A DNA stretch of 64,000 bases. It comes from an uncultured Sphingomonadaceae bacterium (GTDB taxonomy: Bacteria; Pseudomonadota; Alphaproteobacteria; Sphingomonadales; Sphingomonadaceae). Below, piece by piece: positions 27,624-36,958 of this stretch. Position 1 is the first letter of the stretch. Each line of letters starts with the position of its first letter. The notes under the pieces are model-generated. The model was given only the letters and a program-made list of their open reading frames with translations. It ran no database searches and had not been told where the DNA came from. The translations under genes and the position numbers were made by a program. The stretch is from contig CANNCV010000002.1 in NCBI GenBank assembly GCA_947503245.1, positions 620,001 to 684,000 on the forward strand, written 5' to 3'.

Positions 27624-28985
27624 TTAATTGCGCGCACCTGGTTCGGGGTTAAGCCCTGCTAAGCGTGCGCTGGCCTCTGTGGTGCGGGCAATGGTTTCCA
27701 GAGCATAATGCAATTGGAAATCCGTAATGCCCTCTGCTTCAAGCTGCTCAATGGTCAGTGAAAAGCGTGGATCATCAATTTTGTCGTCTTCCAGTACAGC
27801 ATCATCAACGCCTGCCTCATTGACCAAATGACCACGCAGATCAGATTCACGGAATTTAATGCGTGTTTTATAATCTGGATCACTCAATTGCGGAACGGTG
27901 ATGTCAGGCGTAATTCCGCCTTCCTGAACCGAACGGCCGCTTGGTGTGAAATAGCGTGCCGTTGTCAATTTCAGGGCCGTAGTGCGCGACAATGGCAGCA
28001 ATGTCTGCACAGAGCCTTTGCCGAAACTCGTCTCACCCATGATCAGGGCGCGGTTATGATCTTTCAAAGCACCGGCCACAATTTCCGAAGCCGAAGCAGA
28101 GCCTGCATCTACCAGAACAATGACAGGCAGATTGCGGGCATAATCACCGGGCCGCGCAAAGAAACGCTCCGTATCACCGCGGCGACGGCCACGCTGAGAA
28201 ACAATCTCTCCGCGATCAAGAAACACATCGCTGACCGATACAGCTTCATCCAACAGACCGCCCGGATTGGAACGCAGGTCAAGAACATAGCCATCAGGCT
28301 TCCCGCCCAATGACGATTCAATATCTTTCATCGCACGGATAAGGTCATTGCCGACATCGGTGGTGAAGCTGGAAATGCTAATAACGCCGATATTATTTTC
28401 GATTTCCCAATTAACCGGTTTAAGATCGATAATGGCACGGGTGATATCAACATCAAATGGCTCATCACGTCCTGGCCGTACAATGGTGAGGTTGATTGAC
28501 GTTCCAGGCTTGCCGCGCATTTCATCAACGGCATCATCCAATGATCCACCGACAATGAAACGGCCATCAATATGGGTGATGAAATCGCCTGATTTCAGAC
28601 CGGCCTTGTCCGCTGGCGTATCGCGTGTGGGTGCGATCACTTTGACGGCGCCATCTTCCATAGTGACGGAAAGACCAAGGCCGCCATAAGACCCTTCGGT
28701 CTGTGTGCGAAGATTTTCAAAGTCGCGAGCATCAAGAAAGCTGCTATGCGGGTCGAGACTGGCCAACATGCCGTCAATTGCACCACGCAACAACTTTTCG
28801 TCGTCCACATCCTCAACATAATCAGAGCGCACACGTGACATTACGGTGAAGAATTCTTCCATGCCGTCATAAGAGCGCGCATCAACCGCAGATAAAGCCG
28901 CTGTCGACGCAGGGATCATCGCAACGCCCGTAACCAACAAAGTGGCGCTTAACAAATTGGAACGAAAATGCCGGGAGAAAACCAT
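27624..28985 (-). CDS. ctpA: S41-family C-terminal processing protease
   Basis: 453 aa. A signal peptide or N-terminal anchor (SNLLSATLLVTGVAMI) leads to a PDZ domain (~residues 90-165: GSYGGLGLSVTMEDG, then ADKAGLKSGDFITHIDG) and an S41 catalytic domain with Ser in LVDAGSASASEIVAGAL and Lys in ETSFGKGSVQ, the Ser-Lys dyad. It cleaves C-terminal tails of periplasmic proteins. The ATG at 28985 has AGGATGG upstream. It lies 33 nt upstream of dsbB on the same strand and is probably the first gene of ctpA-dsbB-coq7. Confidence 0.95.
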   Translation of the reverse strand: MVFSRHFRSNLLSATLLVTGVAMIPASTAALSAVDARSYDGMEEFFTVMSRVRSDYVEDVDDEKLLRGAIDGMLASLDPHSSFLDARDFENLRTQTEGSYGGLGLSVTMEDGAVKVIAPTRDTPADKAGLKSGDFITHIDGRFIVGGSLDDAVDEMRGKPGTSINLTIVRPGRDEPFDVDITRAIIDLKPVNWEIENNIGVISISSFTTDVGNDLIRAMKDIESSLGGKPDGYVLDLRSNPGGLLDEAVSVSDVFLDRGEIVSQRGRRRGDTERFFARPGDYARNLPVIVLVDAGSASASEIVAGALKDHNRALIMGETSFGKGSVQTLLPLSRTTALKLTTARYFTPSGRSVQEGGITPDITVPQLSDPDYKTRIKFRESDLRGHLVNEAGVDDAVLEDDKIDDPRFSLTIEQLEAEGITDFQLHYALETIARTTEASARLAGLNPEPGARN

Positions 28986-29246
28986 AATCCATCCTTATAA
29001 CTTCTGCCAAAACCGTGAACTGAGCCATGAAAGACTTAGCCACATATTACGGCATTTTTACGCCCTGTCAGTGCGCCAATGGGTGTGCACACAAAACAGA
29101 GTCGCTTTCCATTATGGCCTTAATAATGCGCGAATAACGTGCAAATGCCAAGCTGGTTAACCTTGATATAATAATTGCTGAGCGAATATGAACAAAGGAT
29201 GAGCCTTATCTGGGCAATTCATTGCAATAATTTTATCTGATAAAGG

Positions 29247-30425
29247 TCAAGCAACATCCGCCAAAAGCGCTTCATCCCACGCTTTACTGCGTTGAATCCA
29301 GCCACCGCCCATAACCTGATCACCGCGATAGATAACAGCAGCTTGCCCCGGCGCTACGCCATATTCCGGATTGGTGAATACCAGCATATCATTGTCGAGC
29401 GTGACAGGCACAGGCCGCGCTAGTGAGCGAACCTTTGCAGTAAGCGGCGCGTTCGTATCTTGCTCGCTGGCCAGTTCCTCTGGTGTACAGCCTATCCAAT
29501 TCCAGTCTGCAACTTCTGCGCCGCGCACTGCAAGCGCGGCTTTAGGGCCGACATAGACACGGCGCGTTGCCGCATCCAAGCGGATAACATAAAGTGGTTC
29601 AGGCTGGCCGCCAATATCAAGGCCCCGCCTTTGGCCCACTGTATAATGAATAAGGCCGCGATGCCGCCCCATGACACTGCCATCAATATGAACGATTTCG
29701 CCATCATGGTCCGCATCAGGGCGCACTTTGCGGACAATTTTCGCATAATCGCCATCGGGTACGAAGCAAATATCCTGACTATCTGGCTTGCTGGCTACAA
29801 TAAGACCCATTTGCTGCGCTATTTCACGCACCATAGGCTTTGGCATGCCGCCAAGCGGAAAACGCAGAAAGTCGAGCTGCTCATTGGTCGTGCCGAATAG
29901 GAAATAGCTTTGATCCCGCGCCGGGTCGAGTGCCCTGTGCAATTGGGACTCGCCTTTATCTCCCACCATGCGCCGCACATAATGGCCAGTCGCCAGACAA
30001 TCTGCACCAAGATCATGTGCCATTTTTAGCAAATCAGTGAATTTAACGCCCATATTGCACTGGACGCACGGTATCGGTGTGCGCCCTGCCATATATTCAT
30101 CGGCAAAATTATCGACTACAGATTCGCGAAAGCGGCTTTCATGATCAAAAACATAATGCGCAATGCCCAAACGGTCCGCCACGGCACGTGCATCACGTAT
30201 ATCCTGACCAGCACAACATGACCCTGTACGGTTCACTGCTTCCCCATGATCATATAATTGCAGTGTAATACCAATGGTTTCGGCACCCGTCGCGGCGGCC
30301 AATGCGGCCACCACCGAAGAATCGACTCCGCCTGACATAGCAACAACGATACGCTTGCCCGACATATCGTCACCAAGCTGAAAATCGGCCATCTGAAGGG
30401 CTTCTGAAGATAAATTGTCAAACAT
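29247..30425 (-). CDS. mnmA: tRNA-specific 2-thiouridylase
   Basis: 392 aa. Adds sulfur to U34 of tRNA Lys, Glu and Gln. Seen: the PP-loop ATPase motif [16 protein letters not shown] near residue 26; [15 protein letters not shown]; the catalytic Cys in [14 protein letters not shown] and the second in [14 protein letters not shown]; then the C-terminal beta domain. The ATG at 30425 has AAGGA 8 nt upstream. About 20 residues longer than E. coli MnmA at the N-terminus; ATGs at 30392 and 30365 are possible alternatives. Confidence 0.96.
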   Translation of the reverse strand: MFDNLSSEALQMADFQLGDDMSGKRIVVAMSGGVDSSVVAALAAATGAETIGITLQLYDHGEAVNRTGSCCAGQDIRDARAVADRLGIAHYVFDHESRFRESVVDNFADEYMAGRTPIPCVQCNMGVKFTDLLKMAHDLGADCLATGHYVRRMVGDKGESQLHRALDPARDQSYFLFGTTNEQLDFLRFPLGGMPKPMVREIAQQMGLIVASKPDSQDICFVPDGDYAKIVRKVRPDADHDGEIVHIDGSVMGRHRGLIHYTVGQRRGLDIGGQPEPLYVIRLDAATRRVYVGPKAALAVRGAEVADWNWIGCTPEELASEQDTNAPLTAKVRSLARPVPVTLDNDMLVFTNPEYGVAPGQAAVIYRGDQVMGGGWIQRSKAWDEALLADVA

Positions 30426-30661
30426 TTGACACGTCCTTAGGGAATTTTGACGGTGAGTGGAAGCCTCAAGCCAGGCAGCGTCTATATTGGCTGTTTGCCA
30501 GTATTTACAATGCTTACAGCCTCAATTTGGTAACCATAAGACCGGATTTCCCATGGGCAAATACGGCTAAATATTGCGAAAAATTAACTAAGGCTAACCA
30601 GCCGTTTATGCCGCCTTTACCTGTCTTTATATCATGCGAGTCTAAAAGCCTCTTCATGGAT

Positions 30662-31081
30662 ATGAGTTTCGAACGTCATACGTCTTTCGATTTGGGAAAA
30701 GACCAGTCCGATGCAAAATCGAGCCAGCGGCTTGATTATGCGCGGCTGATTGCCCTGTCGCAAAAGACGCAGGCACGGCGGGATTTGGAAGATTCACTGG
30801 GTCTTACAAATGACGCGCAAACCAAAACCCATAAGACTGCATCTGATGATGTAGAGATTGAGGAGCGTATTGCGCTCATCTCGGGAGCGGGCCGCCAGCC
30901 AAATGGTGGAACTCGCTCAACCAATGGACGCGGTGCTTTTTTAAAGCATGGCAAAGCTGTTGGCTGCGGGCCGGATGAGCAAGATACAAATGCGAAAAGT
31001 AAATTGGCTGTTTACCCTGACCATTTAGGCTCTGGCAAAGCGTCAGATGTAAAACAATCAGGTGAGCAGGACAAAAGTTGA
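30662..31081 (+). CDS. Small hydrophilic protein upstream of sciP, unknown function
   Basis: About 139 aa from the ATG at 30662; the frame stays open further upstream to a TTG at 30527. The sequence is hydrophilic, charged and low in hydrophobic content, with no signal peptide or domain I can name. It ends 7 nt before sciP on the same strand and keeps a coding-like pattern over its length, which supports a real gene. No clear ribosome-binding site decides the start, so the call is tentative. If real, it is probably co-transcribed with sciP. Confidence 0.5.
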   Translation: MSFERHTSFDLGKDQSDAKSSQRLDYARLIALSQKTQARRDLEDSLGLTNDAQTKTHKTASDDVEIEERIALISGAGRQPNGGTRSTNGRGAFLKHGKAVGCGPDEQDTNAKSKLAVYPDHLGSGKASDVKQSGEQDKS

Positions 31082-31088
31082 GGTTTAA

Positions 31089-31388
31089 ATGATCGAGAAT
31101 CAGAAGATACGACCCGCGCGAGTGATTGGCCCTCTTGGCGAGCCTTTGACTTTGGATTCACTTCCACCTGCGAATACTCGCCGATGGGTAGTGCGTCGCA
31201 AGGCAGAAGTTGTTGCCGCGGTTAATGGAGGATTGCTCTCCATTGATGAAGTTTGTGAGCGTTATGGTCTTACACTCGAAGAATTTGCCTCATGGCAGCG
31301 CGCTGTTGATCGCTCTGGTATGCCGGGTCTAAGAGTGACCCGTATTCAACATTATCGCGACCTTTACGAACGTCAGCAAAAATACTGA
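31089..31388 (+). CDS. sciP: SciP (DUF1153), CtrA inhibitor
   Basis: 99-aa small helical DNA-binding-type protein. In Caulobacter, SciP represses CtrA-activated transcription and so controls the cell cycle; the role here is inferred from the family. Seen: TRRWVVRRKAEVVAAVNGGLLSIDEVCERYGLTLEEF, a helix-turn-helix-like unit highly conserved in DUF1153. Length matches the family (~90-100 aa). TTGAGG lies 6 nt before the start. A strong terminator follows. It should act with CtrA, which is not in this window. Confidence 0.92.
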   Translation: MIENQKIRPARVIGPLGEPLTLDSLPPANTRRWVVRRKAEVVAAVNGGLLSIDEVCERYGLTLEEFASWQRAVDRSGMPGLRVTRIQHYRDLYERQQKY

Positions 31389-31416
31389 TTTGCCAAATGA
31401 TCAGCAAACCTAATAA

Positions 31417-31441
31417 GAGCGCCGCACGTGGCGCTCTTTTT
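31417..31441 (+). terminator. Rho-independent terminator after sciP
   Basis: Stem GAGCGCC (31417-31423) with GGCGCTC (31430-31436), 6-nt loop, followed by TTTTT. Ends the sciP transcript. Confidence 0.9.
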
Positions 31442-31479
31442 GCATCTGCGATCTTTTTTAATTTTTTTCATTATTTGAT

Positions 31480-31504
31480 GGAACTGTTTAGTCCTCTAAC
31501 TGTT
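31480..31504 (+). promoter_or_regulatory. EcfG-like general stress promoter for the GlsB homologue
   Basis: GGAAC (31480-31484), a 16-nt spacer, then TGTT (31501-31504). The alphaproteobacterial general-stress sigma factor EcfG is known to use GGAAC-N16/17-CGTT; here one base of the -10 differs. It lies 48 nt before a GlsB/YeaQ-type stress gene, a class often in that regulon, and downstream of the sciP terminator. Confidence 0.55.
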
Positions 31505-31534
31505 AATGGTGGGAGAACTCAATAATACCATTAA
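31503..31534. repeat. Inverted repeat in the glsB leader
   Basis: TTAATGGT (31503-31510) and ACCATTAA (31527-31534), perfect 8-bp arms with a 16-nt loop. It overlaps the -10 end of the proposed promoter and ends 5 nt before the ribosome-binding site GAGGAG. It may be an operator or an mRNA leader hairpin. Confidence 0.6.
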
Positions 31535-31551
31535 AAAGAGGAGAACATAAA

Positions 31552-31815
31552 ATGGGTTGGATTATCGCATTAATCGTTGGCGGTGTAGCTGGTTGGTTAG
31601 CAAGTAAGGTTATGGGTCGTGACGCCGATATGGGAATTTTCCTAAATATCGTGGTCGGCATTATCGGTTCATTTGTCGGTAATTGGTTAGGTCAGTTTTT
31701 TGGCCTGTCAGGAACGATTCAGGCATTTTCAATAACAGGCTTCTTCCTGTCATTTGTCGGCGCAGTCGTACTGTTGGGGATTGTAAACCTCATCAAACGC
31801 GGAACCGTTCGCTAA
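31552..31815 (+). CDS. GlsB/YeaQ/YmgE-family stress-response membrane protein
   Basis: 87-aa integral membrane protein with three hydrophobic helices and Gly-rich faces (IIALIVGGVAGWLAS, GIFLNIVVGIIGSFVG, FLSFVGAVVLLGIVNL). The start MGWIIALIVGGVAGWLAS and the core IVVGIIGSFVGNWL are typical of the transglycosylase-associated/GlsB family, whose members rise under stress. Function is unclear. GAGGAG lies ~8 nt upstream of the ATG, and an EcfG-like promoter precedes it. Confidence 0.9.
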   Translation: MGWIIALIVGGVAGWLASKVMGRDADMGIFLNIVVGIIGSFVGNWLGQFFGLSGTIQAFSITGFFLSFVGAVVLLGIVNLIKRGTVR

Positions 31816-32207
31816 ATTCAGATGATCTGCCACAAATTATGTGGCGGTTACACATGACAAAAGCAAAGGGTCGTCAGGTTTCTGGCGGCCCTTTGCGCAT
31901 GCAAAATGGCGTTTCGGGCGCATTGATTGCGGTTTAAGTGACGAATGGGCTTCATGATTCGACCAAATTCAATGGGCTCAATTGCATCCAAATGGCTATT
32001 CTCATAATGTGATCATAAGGATAATCAGCTGCTCGTCGTCAAATATTTGCGGCTTTGTGCAACAATGATGCTAAGTGTGCGCACGCTCGCGAATATTATG
32101 CATATTGTTGTCGTGCAGATGCATCCAAAACTATTTCGGGGCGTTGTACCCGACATTGACATCGTAAATGGTCTGGGCAAGCGGGCTTTTAGAGAGAAAA
32201 TGGCGTT
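31816..32207. other. Intergenic region between glsB and the RND operon
   Basis: About 390 bases with no supported gene. It holds the hairpin at 31868-31891, a possible AT-rich dyad AATAT...ATATT (32092-32106) in the promoter-proximal part of the RND operon, and an ATG-GCG-TTA-TGA mini reading frame (32200-32211) whose stop overlaps the adaptor start. A TetR-like operator would be expected somewhere here, but no local regulator gene is present. Confidence 0.5.
31868..31894 (+). terminator. Hairpin, probable terminator after glsB
   Basis: GGGTCGTCAG (31868-31877) pairs with CTGGCGGCCC (31882-31891) with two G-T wobbles and a 4-nt loop, followed by only TTT. The weak U-tract makes it a moderate terminator. 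Confidence 0.6.
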
Positions 32208-33467
32208 ATGAAATTAGATAAGCAACTCACTGGGGAACGAGTAGAAACCCCATTGGACAATGTCTCATTTGCCGATCCTGATGAAGGTAATGGCCGCACA
32301 TGGCTCATACTTGCCATAATAGCGATTGTGACGGTCATCGCCGGCGCAGCATATTTTTATTCTCAACGCTCAACAGCCGGTGCAGGCGAAACCGCAATAG
32401 CCGCAGGCGATGATAATCAGAAACAGGCTCAGAATGTAACTGTTATTGTGCCTGGCAGTGGTTTGGTAGAACGCAGGATCAACGCATCCGGTACATTTGC
32501 AGCTCGCCGTGAAATGCCCGTCGGCGTAGCAGGTGAAGGCGGTCAGGTCGCGCGGGTTATGGTACAGCCGGGTGACTGGGTGAAAAAAGGCGCGATACTC
32601 GCTTATATTGATCGGTCTGTGCAAAATCAGCAAGCGCAGCAACAGGCTGCACAAATCAATGTCTCTCAAGCTGATTTGAAACTAGCAGAGGCCAATTTGG
32701 AGCGTGCACAGAAACTTGTTGGTCGCGGCTTTATATCACAGGCTGATATCGATCAGCGCATAGCCACTCGCGATCAGGCACGGGCGCGTGTAAATGTCGC
32801 CAAAGCGCAATATAATGAACTGTTAGCGCGCGCAGGTCGTCTGAACATTGTTGCACCGGAATCCGGCTTGGTACTGGAACGTAATGTTGAACCCGGTCAA
32901 GTGGTCAGTGCAGGCTCTGGTGTCCTGTTCCGTCTTGCCGCTGGCGGTGAAATGGAATTGAGAGCGCAGCTGAGCGAAAGCGACCTGTCCAGCCTATCCA
33001 ATGGTGTGAAAGCCAACATTACACCAACAGGATCACAAGAGGTTTTTACCGGCCAAGTGTGGCAAATCGCTCCTGTTATCGACCAGACAACGCGGCAAGG
33101 CACTGCGCGAATTGCCCTGCCCTATAATCAGGCGATACGGCCCGGCGGTTTTGGCAATGCTGTTATCATAAGCGGCTCCAGCAGCTCGCCCATTTTGCCG
33201 CAATCAGCAGTGCAAAGCGATAATGATGGCAGTTATGTCTATATTGTTGGCAAAGATAATAAGGTTGAGCGCAGAGATATTGAAACTGGTGCGGTCAATG
33301 CTGATGGCATCACCATATTATCAGGCTTGAAAGGCAATGAGAAAGTGGTTCTTTATGCCGCTGGCTTCCTCAATCCAGGTGAGCTTGTTGTTCCACAGGT
33401 GCAGAAACCAGAAGCTGGGCCAACCACAGCGACCACCGCTCAGAGCAAGCAACCCGCTCAAAGCTAA
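32208..33467 (+). CDS. RND efflux system periplasmic adaptor (membrane fusion protein)
   Basis: 419 aa. A membrane anchor near residues 30-50 (TWLILAIIAIVTVIAGAAYF), then the lipoyl/barrel-sandwich halves (GEGGQVARVMVQPGDWVKKG and GLVLERNVEPGQVV) separated by a helical hairpin rich in Gln and Ala (residues ~145-215), then the beta-barrel and membrane-proximal domains. It links the pump to an outer-membrane channel. No tolC-like gene is nearby. Followed 53 nt later by the pump gene. Substrate unknown. Confidence 0.92.
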   Translation: MKLDKQLTGERVETPLDNVSFADPDEGNGRTWLILAIIAIVTVIAGAAYFYSQRSTAGAGETAIAAGDDNQKQAQNVTVIVPGSGLVERRINASGTFAARREMPVGVAGEGGQVARVMVQPGDWVKKGAILAYIDRSVQNQQAQQQAAQINVSQADLKLAEANLERAQKLVGRGFISQADIDQRIATRDQARARVNVAKAQYNELLARAGRLNIVAPESGLVLERNVEPGQVVSAGSGVLFRLAAGGEMELRAQLSESDLSSLSNGVKANITPTGSQEVFTGQVWQIAPVIDQTTRQGTARIALPYNQAIRPGGFGNAVIISGSSSSPILPQSAVQSDNDGSYVYIVGKDNKVERRDIETGAVNADGITILSGLKGNEKVVLYAAGFLNPGELVVPQVQKPEAGPTTATTAQSKQPAQS

Positions 33468-33520
33468 GCAGGAAAAATATCTGCGTATGGCAAACTGAAA
33501 TGCGCAATTAAGGAAACGTC

Positions 33521-36500
33521 ATGAATTTGAGCAAAATTTCAGAATGGTCCATTCGCAACCCGGTCATTCCTTTGGTCTTTTTCACCGGTCTGTTACTGGC
33601 TGGCATGCTCAGTTTTGCGCGCATGGATGTTGTGAATAATCCCGATGTTGAGTTTCCGGCGGTCAATGTCAGCATTTCTCAGCCTGGTGCGGCGCCAACG
33701 GAAATCGAAAACCAGATTACGCAAAATGTTGAATCGGCAGTGCGTTCTATAAATGGCGTGAAGACAATTTCATCGACTGCAAGCGAGGGCAATTCAAGCA
33801 CAACGATTGAATTTGAAATTGGTATCGACCCCAATGATGCCACTGCAGAAGTCAAAAACGCAGTGGATACGGTGCGCGGCAGTCTGCCGGACGGAATATT
33901 GGAACCGCGCATTCAAAAGCTGGACGTCTCCAACGGCTTTCTAGGCATATATGCGGTCGAAGCCGATGATATGACAATTGAACAGCTCAGCTGGTATATT
34001 GACGATACCGTTGCCAAACGGTTGCTCGCTATTGAAGGCATGGCGGAAGTTGGCCGTTTTGGCGGTGTTGATCGTGAGATTGAAGTCATTATTCAACCTG
34101 CCAAGATGCAGGCCTTGGGTGTGACGGCCAGTCAGATCAACAATGTGCTGCGTCAGGTAAATATTGATGCCGCAGGCGGGCGCGCTGAAGTAGGGGGTGC
34201 ACGTCAGTCTGTGCGTGTTCTGGGTAATACAAGCAGCGCTTTTGAATTGTCTCAACGCCAGATCCGTTTGCCAAGTGGCAACACCATAAAACTCGCCGAT
34301 GTTGCAACAGTGCGCGATGGTTATAGCGAGCGCACATCTATCAGTAAGGTACGCGACAAAGAGGTCGTCAATTTCTTCATGTCACGCGCCAAAGGCGCTT
34401 CTGATGTAACAGTTTTTTATAAAGCCAAAGACATCATTGCCGATCTTCAAGCCGAAAACCCGAAGCTCAAATTCATCCCATTATTCAATTCAGTGAAATA
34501 TACTGAAAGCCAGTATGAAAGCTCAATAGCAGCAATGCTTGAGGGCGCTGTTCTGGCCGTTATTGTTGTGTTCTTCTTTCTGCGCGATTGGCGTGCAACG
34601 ATTATCTCTGCCATTGCCATCCCGCTATCAGCCATACCGACATTCTGGTTCATGGATCTGCTCGGCTTTAACCTCAATTTCCTCTCATTATTGGCGCTTG
34701 GTCTGGTCGCTGGTGTTCTGGTGGATGACGCCATTGTGGAGATTGAGAATATCGTCCGGCATATGCGTATGGGCAAATCCGCTTATCAAGCGTCAATAGA
34801 TGCTGCTGATGAAATTGGTTTGGCTGTTGTGGCAACATCCTTTTGTATTGTTGCCGTCTTCTTGCCGGTTGGCCTTATGCCCGGCGTATCTGGCCAATTC
34901 TTCAAGAATTTTGGTATCACAGTTGTGATTTCGGTGCTTATGTCCTTGGCGGTGGCCAGGATGATTACCCCACTAATGGCGGCATATTTTCTGAAAGCCA
35001 AAGGCCATCACGAGCATGGCGAAGGCCCGATGATGGACCGGTATATGAAGATTTTGCGCTGGACGCTGGATCAAAAAAAATCACTGGCTTTACGCAATTC
35101 ACTTAAAAAAGTGGCGGTGCGATGGTGGGATCACGCTTTCTCACTATTGGTGGGCGTGGGAACAATAGCTGCCTTCATGCTGATTATGTCGACAATAGGC
35201 GGCACAGAGCAGACAGCACAAAATATCCCGTCGCAGGAACAAGAATGGATATTGTGGCAAGTCGCACTCATTGGTCTTGCCGGGTTATTTGGCTCTTATT
35301 TGCTTGGCCGGTTCGTGAAATTTCTGTTGGTGGCCATCACCGGCGCGGTTGCTGGCTATGATATGAATTACTTTACACGGCGGGCGCGCTACGCTGCGGT
35401 AAAGGCCCGCATGCTGGATCACAGGGTGTGGATGATGGGCATTGGTTTGCTGGCGTTCATACTCACGATCTTCATGTTCATCATCACTCCGGCGCAATTC
35501 CAGCCAACGACAAATGATGATAATAGCCGTGTTGAAATTGAAATGGTCCCTGGCACGACCTTGGCGCAAGCTGAGAGAATTGCAGACAGAGTCGCAGCAT
35601 TTTTGTACGAGCAACCAGAGGTAGAAATTGCGCTCGAACGCGTGCGCGAAACAAACTCGACAATTTATATCACCCTGAAACCCGATCGCGCGAAAACATC
35701 TATCGAGTTTGAACGTGACCTTGCGCCTCAATTGGCGAAGTTCCCGGATGCCCGCATACGTTTCCAGTCACAATCATTTGGCGGCGGCGGAACGGGACGT
35801 GACTTTTCGGTAATGCTCTCTGGCTCAAACCCCGAACTGTTGCAAAATACAGCTGCGACATTGGTTGAGCAGATGCGTGGATTGGACGGATTGGTTGCAC
35901 CCCGCATCAACGCTGATATTAGCCGCCCCGAAATCATCATCACGCCGCGCAGTCAGCTTGCAGCCGAGCTAGGCGTGACGACAGCAGCCTTGAGTCAAAC
36001 CATTCGTATTGCGACATTGGGCGAGATTGAACAAAATGCCGCGAAATTCTCGCTGTCCGACCGTCAGATTCCGATCCGCGTTAAATTACCGCAATCTTCT
36101 CAACGCGATCTGTCGACTATTGCAAATCTGCCTGTGCCGACAGCCAATGGCGGCTCTGTGCCGCTCGACCGTGTTGCAGAGATTACTTATGGTTCAGGCC
36201 CGACAACTATCCAGCGATATAATCAAAGCAGACGCGTATTTGTTGGTGCTGATCTGGCTTCGGGTTTCCTTAAAGGAACGGTGCAACAGCAAATTGATAA
36301 ACTGCCAATAATGCAGAAATTGCCAACCGGTGTATCCAATGCGCCAGTGGGTGAAGCGGAGATCCAACAGGAGTTATCGGACAATTTCATCGTTGCGCTT
36401 ATCTCAGGTGTCCTGTTGGTTTTTGCTGTGCTGGTTCTGCTGTATAAGCGGCTTATGTCACCGCTAGTGAATATGTGTTCTTTGGCTCTGGCGCCTCTTG

Positions 36501-36958
36501 GCGGAATCTTCCTTGTATGGGCAGTAGGCCAACCGGTTTCGATGCCGGTTATGATCGGGGTCTTGATGTTGCTTGGCATCGTGTCGAAAAACTCGATACT
36601 CTTGATCGACTTTGCCATTGAGGAAATGGCAACGGGGACCGGAAAATTTGCCGCCATTATGGAAGCGGGCCACAAACGGGCACAGCCTATTGTTATGACA
36701 ACTGTTGCGATGACAGCAGGCATGGTCCCCACTGCTCTGTCGCTTTCAGGTGATGGTGCATGGCGCGCACCAATGGGGACAGTTGTGATTGGCGGTTTGA
36801 TCGTATCGACCCTGCTGACACTGTTAATCGTACCCGCTGGTTTCAGTCTTGCCGACGGTGTCGAGAAGCGTGCCGGACCATGGCTGCGCCGTAAGCTGCT
36901 GACCTATAAACCAGGTGATGACAAAAGCGATGCGGGAAGTGTACAACCCGCTGAGTGA
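33521..36958 (+). CDS. RND efflux pump permease with extra hydrophobic insert
   Basis: 1,145-aa inner-membrane proton-driven exporter of the HAE-1/AcrB-like group. Seen: N-terminal helix IRNPVIPLVFFTGLLLAGM, the pore domains with QPGAAPTEIENQIT, GLVAGVLVDDAIVEIENI (TM4 proton-relay Asp pair), the second half with AVGQPVSMPVMIGVLMLLGIVSKNSILLIDF. RND pumps are usually ~1,030-1,050 aa. Here ~116 residues lie between YMKILRWTLD and HRVWMMGIGLL (35,072-35,419), the link before TM7; this insert has at least two hydrophobic stretches. See the separate entry. GTG of the next gene overlaps its stop. Confidence 0.94.
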   Translation: MNLSKISEWSIRNPVIPLVFFTGLLLAGMLSFARMDVVNNPDVEFPAVNVSISQPGAAPTEIENQITQNVESAVRSINGVKTISSTASEGNSSTTIEFEIGIDPNDATAEVKNAVDTVRGSLPDGILEPRIQKLDVSNGFLGIYAVEADDMTIEQLSWYIDDTVAKRLLAIEGMAEVGRFGGVDREIEVIIQPAKMQALGVTASQINNVLRQVNIDAAGGRAEVGGARQSVRVLGNTSSAFELSQRQIRLPSGNTIKLADVATVRDGYSERTSISKVRDKEVVNFFMSRAKGASDVTVFYKAKDIIADLQAENPKLKFIPLFNSVKYTESQYESSIAAMLEGAVLAVIVVFFFLRDWRATIISAIAIPLSAIPTFWFMDLLGFNLNFLSLLALGLVAGVLVDDAIVEIENIVRHMRMGKSAYQASIDAADEIGLAVVATSFCIVAVFLPVGLMPGVSGQFFKNFGITVVISVLMSLAVARMITPLMAAYFLKAKGHHEHGEGPMMDRYMKILRWTLDQKKSLALRNSLKKVAVRWWDHAFSLLVGVGTIAAFMLIMSTIGGTEQTAQNIPSQEQEWILWQVALIGLAGLFGSYLLGRFVKFLLVAITGAVAGYDMNYFTRRARYAAVKARMLDHRVWMMGIGLLAFILTIFMFIITPAQFQPTTNDDNSRVEIEMVPGTTLAQAERIADRVAAFLYEQPEVEIALERVRETNSTIYITLKPDRAKTSIEFERDLAPQLAKFPDARIRFQSQSFGGGGTGRDFSVMLSGSNPELLQNTAATLVEQMRGLDGLVAPRINADISRPEIIITPRSQLAAELGVTTAALSQTIRIATLGEIEQNAAKFSLSDRQIPIRVKLPQSSQRDLSTIANLPVPTANGGSVPLDRVAEITYGSGPTTIQRYNQSRRVFVGADLASGFLKGTVQQQIDKLPIMQKLPTGVSNAPVGEAEIQQELSDNFIVALISGVLLVFAVLVLLYKRLMSPLVNMCSLALAPLGGIFLVWAVGQPVSMPVMIGVLMLLGIVSKNSILLIDFAIEEMATGTGKFAAIMEAGHKRAQPIVMTTVAMTAGMVPTALSLSGDGAWRAPMGTVVIGGLIVSTLLTLLIVPAGFSLADGVEKRAGPWLRRKLLTYKPGDDKSDAGSVQPAE
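35065..35421 (+). repeat. 9-bp direct repeats bounding a 348-nt in-frame insert in the RND pump
   Basis: GCTGGATCA occurs at 35065-35073 and again at 35413-35421, exactly 348 nt (116 codons) apart. Collapsing one copy and the intervening DNA restores the canonical RND sequence WTLDHRVWMMG. The insert encodes basic flanks and hydrophobic stretches (LLVGVGTIAAFMLIMS and LIGLAGLFGSYLLGRF...). Whether this is a recent insertion or an old lineage feature cannot be told here. Confidence 0.65.

Noticed and set aside
30584-30598. CtrA-box-like TTAA-N7-TAAC upstream of sciP
   Set aside because: Only the first half matches TTAA; the second half differs at two of four bases, so the site is not convincing.
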